A stretch of 64,000 nucleotides of DNA from an uncultured Bacteroidales bacterium (GTDB lineage Bacteria; Bacteroidota; Bacteroidia; Bacteroidales; F082). The translations under genes were made by a program, and so were the position numbers. Of this stretch, positions 8,379-15,249 are shown piece by piece; positions within the stretch are counted from its first letter, which is position 1, and each line of letters opens with the position of its first letter. The stretch is taken from positions 24,110-88,109 of the forward strand of contig CALBNP010000136.1 in the NCBI GenBank assembly GCA_937896505.1, given 5' to 3'. The notes beneath the pieces were generated by a model. The model was not told the origin of the DNA. It saw only the letters and a list, made by a program, of their open reading frames with translations, and did not search any database.

Positions 8379-8585
8379 AGATTTATGTCAAGATTTATCA
8401 TGGATTCAAGCGTAGCGCCTTGATAAACATTCATATTCAATTTACGAAAAGATTTATCACTGATTTTGGCAGGATTTTGTAAATCCAATCGAAAATCCTT
8501 GATAAATCAAGCAAAAAGGATTTTTACGATATGAAACAAGGCGTCACTTCGTTCCTTGAATCCGTGATAAATCCTTTATAAATCT
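8379..8585. repeat. 207-bp imperfect palindrome (fold-back element)
   Basis: The arm 8379-8422 matches the reverse complement of 8537-8585: shared blocks are AGATTTAT, AGATTTATCA/GGATTTATCA, GGATTCAAG and CGCCTTG. The symmetry continues inward (TTCATAT, GATTTATCA, GATTTT) to a centre at 8472-8486 where GGATTT and AAATCC flank TGT. The element fills most of the 345-bp gap between the phosphotransferase and the pentapeptide-repeat gene. No reading frame or transposase is present. Confidence 0.75.
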
Positions 8586-8631
8586 GATGATAAAAGGTCT
8601 AATTGTATATAGTTGCCTTGTTTTTTTTGAT

Positions 8632-9189
8632 TTACACTATCTTCACATCAAAAACAGCGACCAGTCCAGGAAGGTTTTGAAGAGAGAATTTAGCCTTTTT
8701 CATCCGGTTGTCGTTGGGATTGATGATGAAGTTGAAGGCCGTGCTGAAATCGGTTTCTTCGAGGTTGCAATGTGAAATTATGGTGCGGTCGAGGTTGCAA
8801 TCGGCAAATTGGGCTTTCTTCAAGTTGCAAGTCGTGAAGTCGGCTTCGGTCAGCTGGCATTTTGAAAACGAAAATCCTTGCAGGTTAAGTCCTTGAAATG
8901 AAACATATTGCATGAGGCATTCGCTAAATTTTGCGCTGAAGGTGAATTTGTTGGCGTGGCTGAAGTTGGCTCCCGTAAGTTTGCATTGCTCGAAACTGAC
9001 CTTGTTCCAAGAAGTACCGTTCGATTTGCAAAGGCTCAGGTTGCAAGCCACAAACCGACATTCCTCAAAATTGGTTTTCTGAAATAATATTTCTGTGAAG
9101 TCGCAATGCTCGAAAGTGCAGTGATAGTATTCTTCTTCAAGTTCTATAACTCTGAAATCCAATTCTTTATAGGTCTTATTCTCTTTCAT
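8632..9189 (-). CDS. Pentapeptide-repeat protein
   Basis: 185 residues made almost entirely of A(D/N)LXX-type units, for example CDFTE, TNFEE, CNLSL, CKLTG, ANFSH, CQLTE, ADFTT, CNLKK, AQFAD, CNLEE, TDFST. These build a right-handed quadrilateral beta-helix. Cysteine often takes the first position, as in the Qnr/McbG-like proteins, which shield type II topoisomerases; whether this protein does so is unknown. No signal peptide, so it is cytoplasmic. Its ATG overlaps the stop of the upstream thioredoxin-like gene by four bases (9186-9189), so the two form an operon, which is unexpected because the partner is exported. Confidence 0.85.
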   Translation of the reverse strand: MKENKTYKELDFRVIELEEEYYHCTFEHCDFTEILFQKTNFEECRFVACNLSLCKSNGTSWNKVSFEQCKLTGANFSHANKFTFSAKFSECLMQYVSFQGLNLQGFSFSKCQLTEADFTTCNLKKAQFADCNLDRTIISHCNLEETDFSTAFNFIINPNDNRMKKAKFSLQNLPGLVAVFDVKIV

Positions 9190-9968
9190 TGCAAAAACAG
9201 ATTGATTTGGCTGGCCTTGATTTTCTTGGCGATAATGCGCTTTTGGCTATCAAGCACAAATATAATAGGTGTGGATTCGATGTCGTAGAGTTCAAACAGG
9301 TCGCTTTCGCTGTCTTTTGCGCTGATATTGATGAAGTTGGCATCGGCAACTTGCGAATCGGGATGCGTATCGACAGCAACGATGGTGGTCTCGGGCAAAG
9401 CCGATTTCTTTAGTTCGCCGATTTCTTCGTTGCAGACGGAGCAGTCGTGGTCGAAGAAAACGAGCACCACATATCGGCTTCCGATTTCGTGCAAGTCGAA
9501 AGGTTGCCCATTAATGTCCTTGCCCTTGAAATCAGGCGCAATTTGGTTGATTTGCAATCGACGTAACCTTTCGGCCTTGTCGGCAATCATCGCAAGGTTT
9601 TCTTCTTTCAAGTCTTTGATTTCCAGCTTTGAAAAGTAATTGTCATAAAGATAGATGAAAACTTGGTCTTGCGTCATATACTCTGGATTTTGGTAACGTT
9701 CCAGCAGGTGCCAAAGGATGAAATCGCGAAGTTCGGTGCTTATGTTTCGTGCAAGAAGCCAGTCGATTTCGGTGCAGATAGAGTCGGGGAGGGGCGGCAC
9801 CAACGAATCGAAATAATAGTCGATTTGCCGCTCCATCAAGGGATTGCGGTCGGTTGGACCGTCGAAATCCTCGATGCCGTCCCAGAAATGGTTCGCTTGT
9901 GCATGGCCTTGAATCGAAGCATACGCAAGGAAACATAAAAGCAGATATTTGATGAATCTTGTCTTCAC
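9186..9968 (-). CDS. Secreted thioredoxin-like protein with DUF5106-type N-terminal region
   Basis: 260 residues. An N-terminal signal peptide (KYLLLCFLAYASIQGHAQ) is followed by a helical region (~25-145) with WLLARNISTELRDFILWHLL and YLYDNYF, typical of Bacteroidota DUF5106 proteins, then a TlpA/AhpC-like thioredoxin fold: APDFKGKDINGQPFDL, VVLVFFDHDCSVCNEE with a C-x-x-C active site, and a late IESTPIIFVLD cis-proline motif. It is probably a periplasmic thiol reductase. The start codon is GTG at 9968; no in-frame ATG lies between the signal peptide and an upstream stop. The -7 box ends only 5 bp before this GTG. Confidence 0.82.
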   Translation of the reverse strand: MKTRFIKYLLLCFLAYASIQGHAQANHFWDGIEDFDGPTDRNPLMERQIDYYFDSLVPPLPDSICTEIDWLLARNISTELRDFILWHLLERYQNPEYMTQDQVFIYLYDNYFSKLEIKDLKEENLAMIADKAERLRRLQINQIAPDFKGKDINGQPFDLHEIGSRYVVLVFFDHDCSVCNEEIGELKKSALPETTIVAVDTHPDSQVADANFINISAKDSESDLFELYDIESTPIIFVLDSQKRIIAKKIKASQINLFLQ

Positions 9969-9973
9969 GGCTG

Positions 9974-9981
9974 CAAAAATA
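9974..9981 (-). promoter_or_regulatory. -7 box TATTTTTG for the thioredoxin-like gene
   Basis: Minus-strand TATTTTTG, ending 5 bp before the GTG start at 9968; the transcript would be leaderless or nearly so. It sits back to back with the plus-strand box at 9993. Confidence 0.55.
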
Positions 9982-9992
9982 ACAACAATCCG

Positions 9993-10000
9993 TATATTTG
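9993..10000 (+). promoter_or_regulatory. -7 box TATATTTG for the EEP-family gene
   Basis: Matches TAnnTTTG, 19 bp before the ATG at 10020. Confidence 0.7.
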
Positions 10001-10019
10001 CAGTCTAAAATCATTTCAA

Positions 10020-11051
10020 ATGAAACGATATTTGCTTATCACTTTGTCCATGATGGCTTTTGCCTTGATGCTGCCGGCGCAAAACTCGCGAAGCATCCGT
10101 GTGGCATTCTGGAACATGGAGAATTTCTTCGACCCTTTTGTGGATAGCACACGCGCCTACAACGAGTTCACGCCCGAGGGGATGCAACATTGGACCAAGT
10201 CGCGTTTCTACACCAAGCGCAACAACATGTATAAGGCCATTCTCGCGATGTCGGAGAACCATCCCATCGGCATTTTCGGACTTTGCGAAGTGGAGAACGA
10301 ATATGTGCTGAACTCGCTTTTTGCTCTGACGCCGCTTAAGAAGCACAACTACCGCTGGGTGCATTACGAAGGTCCCGACCGTCGTGGCATCGACCCGGCC
10401 ATCGTTTATTCCAAAGACTGGTTCACCTTGGTGGAAAGCGCCCCCATACCTTATTATAATCCTGAGGACACGGCCTATCACTCGCGCGATATTCTTTATG
10501 CGAAATTCATTGACAACGAGGATGATACAATTCACGTTTTCGTCAACCACTGGCCATCTCGCTACAGTGGCGAGCTGGAAACGGTAGGTTCAAGGGCATG
10601 TTCGGCAGCCATCTTGCGTGCGAAGGTGGATTCCATTTGCCAGGCTATGCCCGAAGGCTATCACGCCAAAATCATCATGATGGGCGACTTGAACGACTGC
10701 CCGACCGACCCGTCGGTGCATGATGTGCTGAAAGCACGAAAAGCATCTGAATATGAAGATGGTATGCTGTATAACCTATTCGCCGAAAATGAAGGACTGG
10801 GGTTTGAAGGCACGTTGAAGCACCAAGCCGATTGGCAGATTTTCGACCAAATTATCGTCACGCCAGCTGTGATTGACGACAAGTCGGGACTGCATTTCAA
10901 GGAAGGCTCGGCACGCATATTCTGGATGGATTTCATGCTCGAAGACGACGACACCTATCACGGCAAGAAACTGTTCAGAACCTACATCGGTCCGCGCTAT
11001 TTCGGAGGTTTCAGTGACCATCTGCCCGTTTTTATCGATTTAAGCAAGTAA
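10020..11051 (+). CDS. Secreted endonuclease/exonuclease/phosphatase-fold protein
   Basis: 343 residues with a signal peptide (LLITLSMMAFALMLPAQ). The EEP fold is marked by RVAFWNMENFFD (metal-binding Asn and Glu region), FGLCEVENEYVL (catalytic Glu), FVNHWPSR, MMGDLNDCPTDPS (the GDxN motif) and GGFSDHLPVFIDL (the SDH motif with the catalytic His), so all active-site residues are present. The family includes DNases, sphingomyelinases and inositol-phosphate phosphatases; the substrate cannot be read from sequence. It is transcribed from its own promoter, divergent from the thioredoxin-like gene. Confidence 0.85.
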   Translation: MKRYLLITLSMMAFALMLPAQNSRSIRVAFWNMENFFDPFVDSTRAYNEFTPEGMQHWTKSRFYTKRNNMYKAILAMSENHPIGIFGLCEVENEYVLNSLFALTPLKKHNYRWVHYEGPDRRGIDPAIVYSKDWFTLVESAPIPYYNPEDTAYHSRDILYAKFIDNEDDTIHVFVNHWPSRYSGELETVGSRACSAAILRAKVDSICQAMPEGYHAKIIMMGDLNDCPTDPSVHDVLKARKASEYEDGMLYNLFAENEGLGFEGTLKHQADWQIFDQIIVTPAVIDDKSGLHFKEGSARIFWMDFMLEDDDTYHGKKLFRTYIGPRYFGGFSDHLPVFIDLSK

Positions 11052-11068
11052 CATCGGCCTTATTTTCC

Positions 11069-11076
11069 TATTTTTG
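11069..11076 (+). promoter_or_regulatory. -7 box TATTTTTG for the EamA transporter
   Basis: Matches TAnnTTTG, 22 bp before the ATG at 11099. Confidence 0.7.
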
Positions 11077-11098
11077 CGGCTGCAAATCGCAAACAATC

Positions 11099-12004
11099 AT
11101 GTGGGTCATTTTATCGCTGACTTCAGCCTTTCTCTTAGGCTTTTACGACATTTTCAAAAAGAAATCGGTCACGGCTAATGCCATTGCACCCGTGCTGTTT
11201 TATAGCACCATGGTCAGTGCCCTCATTTTCATACCTATCATTCTGATTTCCAAGTTCAATCCATCTGCTTTGTCAGATGGTATCCTTGCGCATTTCATGG
11301 TGGAGGATATTCCATTGAAGAGTCATTTGCTTATTCTTGGCAAGACCCTTATGGTGTTGTGTTCGTGGATGTTCAGTTACACGGCGATGAAAAATCTGCC
11401 TATCACCGTCGTCGGGCCAGTCAATCAGCTGCGGCCAGCCATATCGTTGATTTTACTGCTAATTGTGTTTCAAGAACACTTGACTGCAAATCAATGGATT
11501 GGAGTTGTTTTGGCTATCATTTCCTTCTATCTGATGAATCGGTCGGGCAAGAAGGAAGGCATCCAGTTCAAGTCGAACAAATGGGTATTCATGCTGTTGG
11601 CTTCGGCTTTCATCGTGGCTTTCAGCGGCATTTACGACAAATATCTTCTCAGCAAGCAGCAGATTTCGCCCGTCACCGTGCAGGCATGGTATGCGATTTA
11701 CCAATTTTTGCTCATGTTCCTTTTCATGGCTGTGGTGTGGTGGCGCCGCCGCAGGGAGCATCCATTCGAGTGGCGTTGGAGCATCATCGTCATGGCCATA
11801 TTTGTATCGGTGGCCGACTGCATTTATCTTTCAGGACTTGATCAAGAAGCCGCTGTTATCGTACTTATTCCATTGATTCTGAATGGAGTGAGATTGATTA
11901 TTTCATTTACGTATGGTGCCTTGTGCTTCAAGGAGAAGAACATCCGCAGCAAGATTATCCCATTGATGATGGTCTTGGCCGCTCTGGTGTTTATGTGCAT
12001 CTAA
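11099..12004 (+). CDS. EamA-family (DMT) inner-membrane transporter
   Basis: 301 residues with about ten hydrophobic segments in two halves, the architecture of drug/metabolite transporters with duplicated EamA domains. The first half ends with PINQ-like NLPITVVGPVNQLRPAISLI, the second starts after SGKKEGIQFKSNKW. The N-terminus WVILSLTSAFLLGFYDIFKK and the C-terminal FKEKNIRSKIIPLMMVLAAL are typical of the family. Substrate unknown; no neighbouring biosynthetic gene suggests one. Monocistronic by promoter position. Confidence 0.85.
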   Translation: MWVILSLTSAFLLGFYDIFKKKSVTANAIAPVLFYSTMVSALIFIPIILISKFNPSALSDGILAHFMVEDIPLKSHLLILGKTLMVLCSWMFSYTAMKNLPITVVGPVNQLRPAISLILLLIVFQEHLTANQWIGVVLAIISFYLMNRSGKKEGIQFKSNKWVFMLLASAFIVAFSGIYDKYLLSKQQISPVTVQAWYAIYQFLLMFLFMAVVWWRRRREHPFEWRWSIIVMAIFVSVADCIYLSGLDQEAAVIVLIPLILNGVRLIISFTYGALCFKEKNIRSKIIPLMMVLAALVFMCI

Positions 12005-12058
12005 GAATGTTTTTTTTACATTTCGCAAATAAAAAATTTGACTTTAACGAAAAAGTCC

Positions 12059-12066
12059 TATTTTTG
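12059..12066 (+). promoter_or_regulatory. -7 box TATTTTTG for the first acyl-CoA ligase
   Basis: With TTTG at 12037-12040 as the -33 element (18-bp spacer) this is one of the clearer promoters here. It lies inside the longest open frame (from 12038) and so places the real start at 12095. Confidence 0.75.
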
Positions 12067-12094
12067 TCGGATTATTGAACGAGCATTCTATCTT

Positions 12095-13870
12095 ATGGAA
12101 ATAAAACGAGTATTTGACTTGCTTCATTATTATGTGGAGCGATACCCTCGCCAAAACATTGCCCTTGCTGGCAAAAAGGATGGTGAATGGGTGAAATACA
12201 GCATTCAAGACTATCAGGAATATGCCGATATATTGAGTTATGCCCTCATCGAATTGGGCATAGTAAAAGGCGATAAAGTGGCCATGATTCTTACCAATCG
12301 TCCTGAATGGAACATGATTGACATGGCTGTGAATCAGGTGGGAGCCATTACGGTTCCGATTTATCCGACCATCAGCGAAGAAGATTACCGTTACATCTTG
12401 TCGCAATGTGATGCGAAAATGGTCATCATTGATGGCTTGGCCGTGATGAATAAGGTAACCGCCATCTTGCCTGACGCGCCAAATGTGAAGATGGTCTATA
12501 CCATGATTGACCGCGAGATTTATCCGTATTACGACCAGTTGGTTCAGCTGGGAAGAGAGCATCCACATCCTGAGGAACTGAAAGCGCGAGAGGAACAGGT
12601 TTTCGAAACCGATTGTGCCACAATTATTTATACTTCAGGAACGACTGGGACGCCTAAAGGTGTCATGCTGTCGAACAAGAACCTGATGAGCCAATTCAAG
12701 TGCTTCTGCCACACGCCTTCACCCGATTCGAAGGTGGCTTTCAGTTTCCTACCCGTCTGCCACGCCTACGAGCGCGCCTTGATTTACATGTACCAATACA
12801 ATGGCATGTCAATCTATTACGCTGAAAGTCTGGCAACTATTGCTGATAACATGAAGGAAGTGCAACCCAATATGATGTGTGCTGTGCCTCGTGTGCTTGA
12901 GCGTTTTTACGAGTCAATCTACCAAGCGGGTAAGAAGATGAAAGGGATGTCGAGGACCATTTATTTTTGGGCTTTGCATCTCGGTGAGAAATACAAGGTT
13001 AGCCAACAGAAACGCGGATGGTTCTTTGATTTCAAGTTAAGAATTGCTGATAAATTGGTTTACAGTAAGATACGTGAAAAATTGGGTGCCGAGCATTTCG
13101 ACATTATCGTGTCGGGAGCCGCTTCCATTTCGCAAAAGATGTCGGGATTTTTCTCGGCCATCGGAATGCCGGTTTTTGAAGGTTATGGCCTTACCGAAAC
13201 ATCACCAGTTATCTCTGTCAGCAACCGTTCTGAACATGGCCGTGAAGTGGGTTATGTAGGTCAACCGATTGAAGGTGTGCAAGTTAAGATTACTAACGAA
13301 GGCGAAATCATTTGTAAAGGCCACAATGTGATGATGGGTTATTACAAGAATCCAGAACTCACTGCCGAAGTCATCGACAAGGATGGCTGGTTCCATACAG
13401 GCGACATGGGCCGCTTCAATGATTATGGAATGCTGCAAATCACGGGTCGTATCAAGAGCCTGTTCAAGACTTCGGGCGGAAAATACATCAATCCGGAGGT
13501 GATTGAAGCCAAGTTCTGCTCCTCAAAAATGATTGACCAGGTTTTGGTGGTTGGCGAAAACCAGAAATTTGCCGGTGCACTTATTGTGCCGAGTTTCACC
13601 TATTTGAAATCGTGGTGCAAGAGCCAGAAAATCAAATTCACCGCCCCGGAAGAAATCATCCAAAACAAGGATGTCATCAAGATGTATTCGCGTGAAGTGA
13701 ATCGTTTGAATTCAGGCTTGGGCGAAACCGAAAAGGTGAAGAAACATGTGCTCGTTGCCGACGAATGGACAGTTGCCAACGGAATGCTCACCCCAACCCT
13801 CAAGGTTAGGAGAAAAGTAGTGATGCAGCACTACAATGAATTGATTGACAGTTTGTTCGAACAAAAATAA
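12095..13870 (+). CDS. Long-chain fatty-acid-CoA ligase (AMP-forming), copy 1
   Basis: 591 residues of the ANL superfamily. The P-loop-like IIYTSGTTGTPKGVML (A3), the FEGYGLTETSPVIS (A5), DGWFHTGDMG (A7) and ITGRIKSLFKTSGGKYI (A8 with hinge) motifs are intact; a near C-terminal lysine (TPTLKVRRKVV) is in the place of the catalytic A10 lysine. The length and the split C-terminal region match FadD15-like ligases, which activate free fatty acids to acyl-CoA at the membrane. Start moved to 12095 because of the promoter at 12059. A paralog lies at 51259. The gene is followed after 16 bp by an NtrC-like regulator, so the two are probably co-transcribed. Confidence 0.9.
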   Translation: MEIKRVFDLLHYYVERYPRQNIALAGKKDGEWVKYSIQDYQEYADILSYALIELGIVKGDKVAMILTNRPEWNMIDMAVNQVGAITVPIYPTISEEDYRYILSQCDAKMVIIDGLAVMNKVTAILPDAPNVKMVYTMIDREIYPYYDQLVQLGREHPHPEELKAREEQVFETDCATIIYTSGTTGTPKGVMLSNKNLMSQFKCFCHTPSPDSKVAFSFLPVCHAYERALIYMYQYNGMSIYYAESLATIADNMKEVQPNMMCAVPRVLERFYESIYQAGKKMKGMSRTIYFWALHLGEKYKVSQQKRGWFFDFKLRIADKLVYSKIREKLGAEHFDIIVSGAASISQKMSGFFSAIGMPVFEGYGLTETSPVISVSNRSEHGREVGYVGQPIEGVQVKITNEGEIICKGHNVMMGYYKNPELTAEVIDKDGWFHTGDMGRFNDYGMLQITGRIKSLFKTSGGKYINPEVIEAKFCSSKMIDQVLVVGENQKFAGALIVPSFTYLKSWCKSQKIKFTAPEEIIQNKDVIKMYSREVNRLNSGLGETEKVKKHVLVADEWTVANGMLTPTLKVRRKVVMQHYNELIDSLFEQK

Positions 13871-13886
13871 ACATTTCATTGCCGCA

Positions 13887-15224
13887 ATGAAACACAAGAT
13901 TCTTGTGGTTGAAGACGATGCCTCGTTTGGCATGATGTTGCTGACTTGGCTGAAAAAGAATGGTTATGATGCTGTTCTCGCCTCGCGTTACGAACAAGCT
14001 AAAATCGAGATTTCATCAAAGGGTTTCAGCTTGATAATCACCGATTTGCGTTTGCCAGATGGAGACGGCATTCTGCTCATGACTTGGGTGCGCGAAAAGA
14101 TGAAAAGCCATGTGCCCATCATCGTGATGACAGGTTATGCCGAAGTGCAAACGGCTGTCTCGGCCATGAAGCTTGGCGCTTTCGATTATCTGAAGAAACC
14201 CATCAATCCAAGCGTGCTCCAAGAAAAGATAGAGGCAGCCTTGGCTGTTTCTGGAGAAGAGATGGTGGAGGAGTTTATTCCACAACGCAAGCAGTTCGTC
14301 CGCGGCTCAAGCCCTGTGATGCAACGACTTTACAAACATGTCGAGTTGGTTGCACCTACGCGTTTCTCCGTACTTATCCTTGGCGAAAGCGGAACGGGGA
14401 AGGAATACATCGCCCGTATGATTCACGATTGCAGCCCGCGCAAAAATGCTCCTTTCATTCCTGTGGATTGCGGAAGTTTGTCGAAGGAATTGGCTCCGTC
14501 TGAATTGTTTGGCCACCTGAAAGGCTCTTTCACGTCGGCCATTTCCGACAAGAAAGGTGTCTTCGAACAAGCCAAGGGCGGAACGGTGTTTTTGGACGAA
14601 GTAGGCAATTTGCCCTACGAGGTTCAGATGCAAATGCTTCGCGCTTTGCAGGAACAAAAAGTACGTCCTGTTGGCTCGGCCACCGATGTCAATGTGGATG
14701 TGCGCATTGTGGCTGCTACTAACGAAAATATTGAAAAAGCCATCAGCGAAGGTCGTTTCCGCCAGGATTTATACCACCGCATCAACGAGTTTGCCCTCGA
14801 AGTTCCGCCTTTGCGTGAGCGTCTTGAAGATTTTGACGAGCTGATAGCGTTTTTCATTGAGCAAGCTAACCTTGAATTGGGCAAGAATGTGAAAGGCATT
14901 TCGGAAGAAGCCTTGCGCGTGATGAAACTCCAGCCTTGGAATGGCAATCTCCGCGAATTGCGCAATGTGGTGCGCCGTTGCGTGTTGTTCTCTGAAAGCG
15001 AGAGGATTGAATTGGATGATTTGCCCGTTTTCACTCAACCGACAAAAACAGCATTGCAAACGACTGTAGATGAAGATTTTGCCTTGCGTCCTGGCGATGA
15101 AAAAGAGCAAATCGAAACGGCACTGCGCAAAGTTCGTGGCAACAAGACCGTGGCTGCCAAATTGCTTCAAATCGACCGCAAGACCTTATATAATAAGATG
15201 CACTTATATGGAATCGATTTGTAG
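13887..15224 (+). CDS. NtrC-family sigma-54-dependent response regulator
   Basis: 445 residues. Receiver domain 1-120 with acidic pair ED at 9-11, phospho-acceptor Asp53 (ITDLRLPDGDG) and Lys104. AAA+ domain from ~137: Walker A GESGTGKE (166-173), Walker B TVFLDEVG (233-240), sensor and arginine-finger region FRQDLYHRIN (291-300). C-terminal Fis-type helix-turn-helix (~417-440, NKTVAAKLLQIDRKTLYNKM). The loop that contacts sigma-54, GAFTGA in the family, reads GSFTSA (213-218). The ATG at 13887 is used because the receiver fold starts there. The convergent hybrid kinase at 15250-17685 is the obvious partner. Confidence 0.92.
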   Translation: MKHKILVVEDDASFGMMLLTWLKKNGYDAVLASRYEQAKIEISSKGFSLIITDLRLPDGDGILLMTWVREKMKSHVPIIVMTGYAEVQTAVSAMKLGAFDYLKKPINPSVLQEKIEAALAVSGEEMVEEFIPQRKQFVRGSSPVMQRLYKHVELVAPTRFSVLILGESGTGKEYIARMIHDCSPRKNAPFIPVDCGSLSKELAPSELFGHLKGSFTSAISDKKGVFEQAKGGTVFLDEVGNLPYEVQMQMLRALQEQKVRPVGSATDVNVDVRIVAATNENIEKAISEGRFRQDLYHRINEFALEVPPLRERLEDFDELIAFFIEQANLELGKNVKGISEEALRVMKLQPWNGNLRELRNVVRRCVLFSESERIELDDLPVFTQPTKTALQTTVDEDFALRPGDEKEQIETALRKVRGNKTVAAKLLQIDRKTLYNKMHLYGIDL

Positions 15225-15249
15225 GATATTCGATAAGTGTTGCGGCAAT

